The position numbers were made by a program, and so were the translations under genes. The notes beneath the pieces are model-generated. The model was not told where the DNA came from, did not search any database, and worked only from the letters and a program-made list of their open reading frames with translations. Positions 1 to 5,573 of a stretch of 6,382 nt of DNA are shown here, piece after piece (within the stretch, counting starts at the first letter, position 1; each line of letters opens with the position of its first letter). This stretch comes from Frankiales bacterium (GTDB lineage Bacteria > Actinomycetota > Actinomycetes > Mycobacteriales > SCTD01), in assembly GCA_025464915.1 (NCBI GenBank), contig JAODNF010000395.1, positions 1-6,382 on the forward strand. The letters run 5' to 3'.

Positions 1-7
1 GGGCGGT

Positions 8-24
8 TCAGCGAATTCGCGGGG
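8..24 (+). repeat. Diverged copy A of the 17-base repeat, at the 3' end of the AbiEi-like gene
   Basis: TCAGCGAATTCGCGGGG ends directly against the stop codon (TCA on this strand, 25-27). It matches copy D (1186-1202) at 14 of 17 positions, and copy D sits in the same place relative to the lipid kinase stop codon. It contains the 10-bp perfect palindrome GCGAATTCGC (11-20). Confidence 0.5.
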
Positions 25-1017
25 TCAGCCGGCAAGACGCGACTCGCGCCGCAGCCGGTCCTCGACGGTCGTCGGCACGAAGCGCACGTCGGGCGCAAGC
101 TTCGTCCGCTCACCGCGCAGGAAGCCGGCGCGAACCCGGTCGGCGACGACGGCACCGCCGTTCTGAAAGGCGTCGTTCCAGTCCCACCGGGTCAGGGCCA
201 GGCCGCAGTCCTCGATGTCGAGACCACGCCGATAGGTCTGCTTCAGGGACGTCTGAACCTGCGCGGCTGTCGAGCCGAACTTGGCCATGCCGTCGTCCTC
301 GCCTGCGAGGCGCTGCTCGCGCCACAGCTTGTCGAGCCGTGCGACGAGGCGGTTTCCGCGATAGACCTCGACCTGGAGCTCCGGCGGTGGCAGCTGGTGC
401 CGATGCACGCGCACGCGTGACAGGGACTCGAGCGCCGATTCCGACAGCCCGTCCGCGAACCCGATGACCTCCAGTGCCGCGCTCGACCCAGACAAGTCGT
501 GCAGAAGGTCAAGGAGCGCCTGGCGAGGCAGGCCAAGACCGAGGAAGGCGTCGGCGACGAGGACCGCGTCCAAGAAGGGCTGCTCCTGAGCGAACCCGAC
601 GACGGTGCGAGCCATCGTGGTGACCGGGATTCCATCTCGCGTTGTGACGTGTCTCGGTGGCAGGGAGGCGGATCGTCGGAAGGGGCTGACGGAGTGAAGC
701 GTGTGCGCCGTGATCAACTGCGGCTTCAGGGGCATGGCGCCGATCAGCGGCAGGTCGAGCACCGCGCCCGCGGACCGCTGATCTGCGTACCACCCTGATC
801 GCAGGACGAGCAGGTCCGCGTGTACGGCGACGACGTGCTGATCACGCGCGCTCAAGTGCTCCCAGATCGCCTGCTCGATCCAGACGCCGCGCCTCACGTG
901 ATGCAGCTGGCACCGACGCACCGTTGATGCCAGCAGGCCGTAGGTCCAGCCGACAGCCCAGGCTTGCGGATAGGTGAAGCACCCGTGCTGAGTTGCTGCA
1001 TCGGCCGGAATGAGCAC
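25..1017 (-). CDS. AbiEi-like winged-helix protein with C-terminal DUF559-type nuclease-like domain
   Basis: About 330 residues from GTG 1017 to TGA 25. The N-terminus (residues 7-50: ATQHGCFTYPQAWAVGW, then VRRCQLHHVRRGVW) has the pattern of the AbiEi-type winged helix that opens many actinobacterial proteins of this class. GIPVTTMARTVVGFA (129-143) matches the usual 'GLPVTSPARTLLDLA' linker motif. The C-terminal part has the DUF559/Vsr-like pattern: ES at 197-198, LPPPELQVEV 209-218, RLD at 227-229, GEDDGMAKF 239-247, giving candidate metal-binding residues E197, D229, E240, D242 and K246. GTG 1017 was chosen because family members start just before the 'QHG-F' segment. The open frame continues to ATG 1140, but that ATG lies in the loop of an inverted repeat, and the extra 41 residues resemble nothing in the family. 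No AbiEii toxin gene is beside it, so a toxin-antitoxin role is unsupported; function unknown. GC on sampled lines is 63-65%, well below its neighbours, which hints at transfer. Confidence 0.8.
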   Translation of the reverse strand: MLIPADAATQHGCFTYPQAWAVGWTYGLLASTVRRCQLHHVRRGVWIEQAIWEHLSARDQHVVAVHADLLVLRSGWYADQRSAGAVLDLPLIGAMPLKPQLITAHTLHSVSPFRRSASLPPRHVTTRDGIPVTTMARTVVGFAQEQPFLDAVLVADAFLGLGLPRQALLDLLHDLSGSSAALEVIGFADGLSESALESLSRVRVHRHQLPPPELQVEVYRGNRLVARLDKLWREQRLAGEDDGMAKFGSTAAQVQTSLKQTYRRGLDIEDCGLALTRWDWNDAFQNGGAVVADRVRAGFLRGERTKLAPDVRFVPTTVEDRLRRESRLAG

Positions 1018-1066
1018 CCGCGGAGGCTGGCAGTTCACCGGCGACTGTGCGTCCGGCCGTCCACAG

Positions 1067-1083
1067 GCCCGCGGTTCCAGCGA
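1067..1083 (-). repeat. Copy E of the 17-base repeat
   Basis: Read on the minus strand it is TCGCTGGAACCGCGGGC, 14 of 17 identical to copies B and C. It lies 50-66 bases upstream of the chosen start of the AbiEi-like gene, so it may fall in or near that gene's promoter region. Confidence 0.5.
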
Positions 1084-1108
1084 ACTGACAGCGCTGGCCC
1101 CCGGCGAA

Positions 1109-1160
1109 TCGATGAAACCGCGGGGTGTCGGACCGACCAAGGTCCCCGCGGTTTCATCGA
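1109..1160. repeat. Perfect 17-bp inverted repeat (copies B and C), possible hairpin or cruciform
   Basis: The left arm 1109-1125 is TCGATGAAACCGCGGGG and the right arm 1144-1160 is its exact reverse complement. The 18-base spacer holds a smaller inverted repeat, GGACC (1130-1134) with GGTCC (1141-1145), so hairpins could nest or compete. It lies 44 bases past the lipid kinase stop codon and upstream of the AbiEi-like gene, both on the minus strand. It could stop or slow kinase read-through, although no T-tract follows, so an ordinary intrinsic terminator is not shown. It could equally be a dispersed palindromic element of the genome. Confidence 0.85.
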
Positions 1161-1185
1161 AACGGCGCTGCTTGAGGGGGTGGAA

Positions 1186-1202
1186 TCAGTGAAACCGCGG
1201 GG
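1186..1202 (+). repeat. Copy D of the 17-base repeat, next to the lipid kinase stop codon
   Basis: TCAGTGAAACCGCGGGG matches copy B at 15 of 17 positions. One G later comes the lipid kinase stop codon (TCA at 1204-1206 on this strand). In the sense of the gene it reads TGA-CCCCCGCGGTTTCACTGA, which parallels the 3' end of the AbiEi-like gene, TGA-CCCCGCGAATTCGCTGA. Confidence 0.7.
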
Positions 1203-1203
1203 G

Positions 1204-2070
1204 TCAGGGGGGCGGGAGGATGACCTGGACGGCGGCCGGCTTGACCGTGATCTCGCAGGGGAGCGAGGCGATGGGGTCGCCGTCGGCGAAGACGCGGAAC
1301 GGGCGGTCGGCGTTCAGGTGCACGACGCTCGCCGTCCTCACGGAGAACGCGGCCTCTTCGATGTGGCGCCCCGTGAACACCTTCGGCAACGCCCGGAGGA
1401 ACCGGATGCGGGACGTCTCGCTGGTGGTGACGACGTCGAGCAGGCCGTCCCGAAGAGAGGCGTCCGGGGCGAGCAGCATGCCGCCGCCGTAGCGGCCGCT
1501 GTTGGAGACGGCGACGGCCCACCCGCGGAGGTTCAGCGGTGCGCCGTCGACGGTGCAGGTGAACTCGGCGTGCTTCCAGCTCGCGATGGTGAGCAGCGAG
1601 CCGTAGGTGTAGATGAGGTTGCCGATCGGGAGCCTGGACGTCAGCACGCGCTCCTGGACCTCGCTGTCGAAGCCGATCGAGGCGATGCCGATGAAGGCGT
1701 GCCCGCCTGCGTACCCGAGGTCGATCGGCTGCGGCGTGCCCGTCCTGAGAAGCTCGCACGCAGCGGGGATGTCGAGCGGGATGCCGGCGGCCCGGCAGAA
1801 GTCGTTGCCACGGCCGCCGGGGATCACGCCCATGACGCCACCCGTGCCGGCCACCGCGCCGGCGACGCGTCCGACGATGCCGTCACCACCCATCGCGACC
1901 ACCGTCCGGTCGTCGGCCACGGCCTCCGCGACGAGCTCGTCGGCGTGCTCGAGCGAGGACGTGGGCGTGACCTTGAGGTCCGCGCCGGTCAGTGCAGACC
2001 GCACGGTCGGCAGCAGCTTGGTGGAGCGGCCACCGCCGGCAGCCGGGTTGACGACGAGCTGCAGCCGCAC
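1204..2070 (-). CDS. Diacylglycerol/lipid kinase family protein (DgkB/YegS/LCB5 type)
   Basis: 288 residues, normal length for the soluble bacterial DAG kinase family, which transfers phosphate from ATP to diacylglycerol or a related lipid at the inner face of the membrane. Motifs in order: VNPAAGGG (7-14) at the N-terminus; GGDG (61-64), the nucleotide-binding signature; PGGRGNDF (84-91); IASIGFDSEV (129-138); SNSGRYGGGMLLAP (189-202); DGLLDVV (208-214); FADGDPI (261-267). Two small departures from the usual pattern: GGDG is followed by IVGRV rather than T-x-N-E-V, and the late 'DGE' motif reads DGD. There is no transmembrane segment. GTG 2070 is set by TAGGAG four bases upstream. It is the second gene of an operon with the FAD oxidase, 7 bases apart. 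The Mycobacterium tuberculosis counterpart by order is Rv2252, a lipid kinase linked to phosphatidic acid/PIM supply (recalled). The true substrate here is not shown. Confidence 0.92.
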   Translation of the reverse strand: MRLQLVVNPAAGGGRSTKLLPTVRSALTGADLKVTPTSSLEHADELVAEAVADDRTVVAMGGDGIVGRVAGAVAGTGGVMGVIPGGRGNDFCRAAGIPLDIPAACELLRTGTPQPIDLGYAGGHAFIGIASIGFDSEVQERVLTSRLPIGNLIYTYGSLLTIASWKHAEFTCTVDGAPLNLRGWAVAVSNSGRYGGGMLLAPDASLRDGLLDVVTTSETSRIRFLRALPKVFTGRHIEEAAFSVRTASVVHLNADRPFRVFADGDPIASLPCEITVKPAAVQVILPPP

Positions 2071-2080
2071 GGTTCTCCTA
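2071..2080 (-). promoter_or_regulatory. Ribosome binding site of the lipid kinase, overlapping the upstream stop codon
   Basis: On the minus strand TAGGAGAACC precedes GTG 2070. Its TAG is the stop codon of the FAD oxidase and the first three bases of the Shine-Dalgarno sequence. A ribosome ending on the oxidase therefore sits on the start site of the kinase, which suggests translational coupling. Confidence 0.8.
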
Positions 2081-3568
2081 CGGGATGAGCTTTCCTGGGT
2101 TGAGGACTCCCGCAGGGTCTACCACCTGCTTCACGGCGCGCAGCAGCTCGACACCCAGCGGGCCGACCTCGGCCGTCATCCAGGGGGCGTGGTCGATGCC
2201 GACGGCGTGGTGGTGCGTGATCGTGGCTCCGGTGACCACCAGGGCGTCGGTGGCGGCCCGCTTGGCCGGTGCCCAGTCGCGGTCGGCGGAGGCGAGCACC
2301 GTGAAGTAGAGAGACGCCCCGTGCGGGTAGAGGTGCGAGACGTGGCACATGACCACGCACTCGCCGAGGGCCTCGCGAAGAGCGGCGCGCACGGCTCCCC
2401 AGACCGTCGGCAGCCGTGACCACGGCGCGCTCGTCTCGAGCGTCTCCACGAGGTAACCGGCGTCCATCAGGTCGTCGCGAAGGTACGGGCCGTCGTAGCG
2501 GCCGTGCTCCCACTTCTCCCCAGCGCCGGGCAGCGGGATGCCCTTCATCCGCTGCCGCCGGCGCTTGACCGAGGCCGCGGTCCCCTCCCAGCCGAGCACC
2601 ATCAGGCAGCGACCACGGGCCAGCAGCTGGACGGCCTTCGGGGCGGCGATCCGCAGCTGCGTCGACGTCTCGTCGACGTCGGAGAGGCGAGCGACCTCCG
2701 GCAGGACGCCGCCCTGCTCGAGCTCGCGGAGCTGCCGGATGCCGTCCTCCCACGACGGCACCAGCCAGGCGTCGTAGCGCCTCACCTCGGGCAGCGGCCT
2801 GATCTTCACGGTCACCGAGGTGATGACCCCGAAGGCGCCCTCCGACCCGAGGAACAGCTGCAGCAGCGACGGGCCGGCGGCGGTCGGCGGCCCGCCGAGC
2901 TCGAGGCGGCCAGCCGGGGTCTCGACGGTCATCGCGACGACGAGTGCGTCGAAGCGCCCGTAGCCCGTGGAGGCCTGGCCGGCCGAGCGGGTCGCGGCGA
3001 AGCCGCCGATGGTGGCGTGCTCGAAGGACTGCGGGAAGTGGCCGAGGGTCCAGCCCCGGGCATTGAGCAGCGCTTCCGCGGCCGGGCCGGTCAGCCCTGG
3101 CTCGAGGGTCGCGGTGCGGTCCTCCTCGGACAGCGCGATGAGCCGGTCGAGCCGGCAGAGGTCGAGGGCGACGACTGGGCCGCCCCGTGGAGCGACGCCA
3201 CCCACGACGGACGTGCCCCCGCCGAACGGGACGACGGTGACTCCGGTGCCCAGCACGCCGTCGATCTGGTCTGCCGAGGGACGCACCACGGCGTCGGGTA
3301 CGTCGAACGAGCCGCTCCGCAGGGCCAGCAGGTCCAGGTAGGACCGTCCCGCCGCCTTCGCGACCCGGGCCTCGTCGGACAGGTCGACCTCGGCGCCGGT
3401 GCCCCGCAGCGCCGCGAGCTGATCGGCGCCGAGGCGGGTCGGGGGGAGAGCGGCGACGGGTGCGGGGACCGAGCGCTGGCCGCGGCCGACCGTCTTCTCG
3501 AGCCAGCTGTCAGCGGCGTCCGGAAGGCCCTTGCGGCGCGCGGGATCGCCCCATCCGGCGTGTGTCAT
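2078..3568 (-). CDS. FAD-binding oxidase, alkyl-dihydroxyacetonephosphate synthase (AGPS)-like
   Basis: About 496 residues. The positions below count from the alternative GTG at 3574 (subtract 2 for ATG 3568). The PCMH-type FAD domain shows PFGGGTSVVGG (116-126), PGLTG (159-163), PQSFEHATIGG (181-191), TRSAGQASTGYG (195-206) and GSEGAFGVIT (243-252). The C-terminal FAD-oxidase domain has RYDGPYLRDDLMDAGYLVET (359-378), HVSHLYPHGASLYFT (411-425), the histidine run HHHAVG (454-459) and a closing DPAGVLNPGKL (486-496). These are the marks of the AGPS-like branch rather than glycolate or lactate oxidases. In eukaryotes AGPS swaps the acyl group of acyl-DHAP for a fatty alcohol to form the ether bond; whether the bacterial enzyme does so is unproven. 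The usual VG(R/K)D after the histidines reads VGID here. ATG 3568 is preferred because neither start has a ribosome site and a -10-like element ends 7 bases ahead of it, fitting a leaderless mRNA. It is the first gene of the operon and diverges from the TetR gene. Confidence 0.9.
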   Translation of the reverse strand: MTHAGWGDPARRKGLPDAADSWLEKTVGRGQRSVPAPVAALPPTRLGADQLAALRGTGAEVDLSDEARVAKAAGRSYLDLLALRSGSFDVPDAVVRPSADQIDGVLGTGVTVVPFGGGTSVVGGVAPRGGPVVALDLCRLDRLIALSEEDRTATLEPGLTGPAAEALLNARGWTLGHFPQSFEHATIGGFAATRSAGQASTGYGRFDALVVAMTVETPAGRLELGGPPTAAGPSLLQLFLGSEGAFGVITSVTVKIRPLPEVRRYDAWLVPSWEDGIRQLRELEQGGVLPEVARLSDVDETSTQLRIAAPKAVQLLARGRCLMVLGWEGTAASVKRRRQRMKGIPLPGAGEKWEHGRYDGPYLRDDLMDAGYLVETLETSAPWSRLPTVWGAVRAALREALGECVVMCHVSHLYPHGASLYFTVLASADRDWAPAKRAATDALVVTGATITHHHAVGIDHAPWMTAEVGPLGVELLRAVKQVVDPAGVLNPGKLIP

Positions 3569-3574
3569 CGTCAC

Positions 3575-3584
3575 GAGTTACAGT
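3575..3584. promoter_or_regulatory. Overlapping divergent -10-like elements
   Basis: On the plus strand TACAGT (3579-3584) fits TAnnnT and ends 7 bases before the TetR ATG at 3592, as for a leaderless transcript. On the minus strand TAACTC (3575-3580) is a weaker match and ends 7 bases before the flavoprotein ATG at 3568. Neither has a clear -35. The two hexamers overlap by two bases, so RNA polymerase could probably serve only one direction at a time. Confidence 0.4.
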
Positions 3585-3609
3585 GTGACAGATGACGTCA
3601 GTCCGTAAC
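3577..3609. promoter_or_regulatory. Candidate TetR operator spanning the divergent start sites
   Basis: The arms GTTACAGTGTGAC (3577-3589) and GTCAGTCCGTAAC (3597-3609) are inverted copies matching at 10 of 13 positions, with the outer five (GTTAC/GTAAC) and inner four (TGAC/GTCA) bases perfect. The spacer is 7 bases, and the whole 33 bp is centred at 3593, on the TetR start codon. An 8-bp palindrome, TGACGTCA (3593-3600), lies inside. The position next to a TetR gene and over both promoters fits autoregulation plus control of the flavoprotein operon. No binding data support it. Confidence 0.6.
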
Positions 3610-4137
3610 ACTCTGCTCGACGCCGCGCAGGCGTCGGTGCTCGACGTGGGCCTGCGACGGACGACGCTGGCGGACGTCGCCCGCCGCGCGGGCGTGAGCC
3701 GGATGACGGTCTACCGCCAGTTCGACGACCTCGACTCGCTCGTCGCTGCTCTGCTGACGCGCGAGATCGCGGCGCTGCTGGTGCAGGTCGAGCACGAGGT
3801 CAACCCGTTGGCCACCACCCGGGAGCGGCTCGTCGAGGCCTGCGTGCGCAGCGTCGAGCGACTGCGCGACCATGCCCTCTACCGCCGGCTGCTCGACCTC
3901 GACCCTGAGCTGCTGCTGCCCTTCGTCTTCGACCGGTTCGGCTCGAGCCAGCGCACCGCGCGGGACCTGGTCGCCGACATGCTCGTGAGCCCCGACGACT
4001 CGATCCGGGACCTCGACATCGAGGCCACCGCGACGGCCGTGCTGCTGATCTGCCAGTCCTACGTCTTCGCCGCCCGGTTCATCGGGCAGGGGGAGCTGAA
4101 GGAGCTGCGGACCGTGCTGGACCGGTACCTGCGATGA
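3592..4137 (+). CDS. TetR/AcrR-family transcriptional regulator
   Basis: 181 residues, a usual size for TetR regulators. The N-terminal helix-turn-helix spans about residues 5-50, with TTLADVARRAGVSRMTVYRQF (24-44, all but the last residues forming helices 2 and 3) and the recognition helix near 36-44. The rest (about 55-181) is an alpha-helical ligand and dimer domain with no recognisable ligand pocket. By position it is the local regulator of the flavoprotein/lipid kinase operon and of its own operon with glpD, which starts within its stop codon (ATGA overlap). No ribosome site precedes ATG 3592; a -10-like TACAGT at 3579 suggests a leaderless start. The M. tuberculosis gene in the same position is Rv2250c (recalled). 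A lipid, acyl-CoA or glycerol-phosphate ligand would suit the context but is a guess. Confidence 0.93.
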   Translation: MTSVRNTLLDAAQASVLDVGLRRTTLADVARRAGVSRMTVYRQFDDLDSLVAALLTREIAALLVQVEHEVNPLATTRERLVEACVRSVERLRDHALYRRLLDLDPELLLPFVFDRFGSSQRTARDLVADMLVSPDDSIRDLDIEATATAVLLICQSYVFAARFIGQGELKELRTVLDRYLR

Positions 4138-5573
4138 GCTCCATGCTGACCGCTGCCCGCCGGCAGCGCGAGCTCGAACGGCTGCCCTCGGAGCACCTCG
4201 ACCTGCTCGTCGTCGGTGGCGGCATCACCGGTGCCGGCGTCGCCCTCGACGCCGCGAGCCGTGGCCTGCAGGTCGCCCTCGTCGAGAAGGACGACCTCGC
4301 CTTCGGCACCAGCCGGTGGAGCAGCAAGATGGTCCACGGCGGCCTGCGCTACCTCGCCAGTGGCGACGTGGGCCTCGCGTTCGAGTCCGCCCAGGAGCGC
4401 GGCGTCCTGATGCGACGGACCGCCCCGCACCTGATCCGGCCGCTCCCGATGGCCATCCCGCTCGGCCACGACATCGACCGCAAGGGCCAGGCGCTCGTCG
4501 GCGCCGGAGCCCGCGCTGCCGACCTGCTGCGCGCCTCGACCCGCACCCCGCGGAGCGTGCTCCCCGGACCTCGCAAGGTCGGTGTCGCGGAGACCCTTCG
4601 CCTGCTGCCCGCCGTCAGGCGCGACGGCCTGCGCGGCGCCTGGGTCAACTGGGACGGCCACCTGGAGGACGATGCCCGACTGGTCGTCGCCGTCGCACGC
4701 ACCGCCGCTGCGCACGGGGCCCGCATCCTCACCCGGGTGCGCTACGACAACGGTCGCCTGACGGACACCCTGACCGGGGAATCCCTTGCCTACCAGGCCA
4801 AGACGATCGTCCTCGCCACGGGGGCGTGGTCCCCAGGGACCACCCCGAGCAAGGGCGTGCACGTCGTGCTCGACGCCGCCCGGCTGGGCCACCCCACGGC
4901 CAGCATCACGGTGCCCGTCCCGGGGGAGAGCAACCGCTACGTCTTCGCGCTCCCGCACGGGGACGGCATCGTGCACCTGGGTCTCACCGACGACCCGCTC
5001 GACGGCCCGCTGCCCGAGGTGCCCACCGCAGACGAGCACGAGATCCGCTTCCTGCTCGACACCCTGAGCAGGGGGCTCGAGGTGCCGCTCGAGCGCTCCG
5101 ACGTGATCGGCTCCTTCGCGGGGGTCCGCCCCCTCGTCCAGGGCGCCGAGGGACGCACCGCTGACCTGAGCCGCCGGCACTCGGTGACGCTGGAGGACGG
5201 CGTGCTGACCGTCCTGGGCGGCAAGCTCACGACCTACCGGCGCATGGCGCAGGACGCCGTCGACCTGCTGACCGACGTCCGGTGCCGGACCCGGGACCTG
5301 CCGCTCGTCGGGGCGGGCAGCACCGGGCGCGACCGGCTGAGCCGCAGGTACGGCAGCGAGGCCGCCGAGGTGGCCCGGGGGACGATGGTGACGGTCGCCG
5401 AGGGCGTACCCGTCCTGCGGGCCGAGCTCGAGTGGGGGCTGCGCGCCGAAGGGGCACTCACGGTCGAGGACCTCCTCGAGCGGCGGACCCGGCTCAGCCT
5501 GGTCGACGCGTGGGGCGAGGCCGCCAGGCCGGTGGCGGAGTCAGTCCTCGAGGAGGGGCACGCGAAGGCGTAG
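4134..5573 (+). CDS. glpD: Glycerol-3-phosphate dehydrogenase, FAD-dependent (GlpD/DAO family)
   Basis: 479 residues. It oxidises sn-glycerol 3-phosphate to dihydroxyacetone phosphate, passing electrons through FAD to the quinone pool at the membrane. The dinucleotide-binding motif GGGITGAGVALDAASRG is at 28-44, followed by the acidic strand end EKDD (51-54). Then come GTSRWSSKMVHGGLRYL (59-75), the GlpD signature in its RW variant, ATGAWS (228-233), SKGVH (239-243), HLGLTDDPLDG (281-291), FAGVRPL (328-334) and GGKLTTYRRMAQDAVD (362-377). R332 and K364 sit where the family binds substrate. The C-terminal domain is recognisable (RRYGSEAAEV 404-413, RRTRLSLVDA 450-459) but ends soon after, so the protein is shorter than the 510-585 residues usual for actinobacterial GlpD; the last ~30-60 residues seem absent. 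It overlaps the TetR gene by 4 bases and has no clear ribosome site, so translational coupling is likely. ATG 4143 is an alternative start. By length and context it is closest to the GlpD1 type (Rv2249c). Confidence 0.92.
   Translation: MSSMLTAARRQRELERLPSEHLDLLVVGGGITGAGVALDAASRGLQVALVEKDDLAFGTSRWSSKMVHGGLRYLASGDVGLAFESAQERGVLMRRTAPHLIRPLPMAIPLGHDIDRKGQALVGAGARAADLLRASTRTPRSVLPGPRKVGVAETLRLLPAVRRDGLRGAWVNWDGHLEDDARLVVAVARTAAAHGARILTRVRYDNGRLTDTLTGESLAYQAKTIVLATGAWSPGTTPSKGVHVVLDAARLGHPTASITVPVPGESNRYVFALPHGDGIVHLGLTDDPLDGPLPEVPTADEHEIRFLLDTLSRGLEVPLERSDVIGSFAGVRPLVQGAEGRTADLSRRHSVTLEDGVLTVLGGKLTTYRRMAQDAVDLLTDVRCRTRDLPLVGAGSTGRDRLSRRYGSEAAEVARGTMVTVAEGVPVLRAELEWGLRAEGALTVEDLLERRTRLSLVDAWGEAARPVAESVLEEGHAKA

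Larger units (their letters stand above)
1018..1203. other. Intergenic repeat cluster between the lipid kinase and AbiEi-like genes
   Basis: This 186-base stretch has no supported gene. It holds repeat copies E, B, C and D in alternating orientation (-,+,-,+). The promoter of the AbiEi-like gene should lie here, but I see no convincing -35/-10 pair. CACAGT on the minus strand, about 5 bases ahead of an alternative GTG start at 1038, is the best and a weak candidate. Confidence 0.6.

Noticed and set aside
1056..1064. DnaA-box-like TGTGGAC (minus strand)
   Set aside because: It is a single imperfect match with no clustering and no origin-associated genes; chance is likely.
1018..1140. N-terminal extension of the AbiEi-like protein back to ATG 1140
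   Set aside because: That ATG is in the loop of the 17-bp inverted repeat and the extension would be translated from repeat sequence (arm B, copy E). Family members begin near GTG 1017.
1109..1160. CRISPR-like array in the repeat cluster
   Set aside because: The repeats are only 17 bases, alternate in orientation, have unequal short spacers and have no cas genes nearby.
1109..1160. Rho-independent terminator of the lipid kinase
   Set aside because: The stem is strong, but no T-run follows on the minus strand, so only a general hairpin or transcription-pausing role can be suggested.
964..2088. Long plus-strand open frame of 374 codons across the repeat cluster and the lipid kinase
   Set aside because: Most of it is antisense to the lipid kinase, whose motifs are unmistakable. 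The translation is rich in Arg, Gly, Asp and Ala with no recognisable domain, as expected for a shadow frame in high-GC DNA.
2504..3595. Plus-strand open frame of 363 codons opposite the flavoprotein gene
   Set aside because: It is antisense to clear FAD-oxidase motifs, has low-complexity composition and lacks any domain or ribosome site.
4059..5180. Minus-strand open frame of 373 codons opposite glpD
   Set aside because: It is a shadow of a well-supported GlpD reading frame, with no known motif and no promoter.
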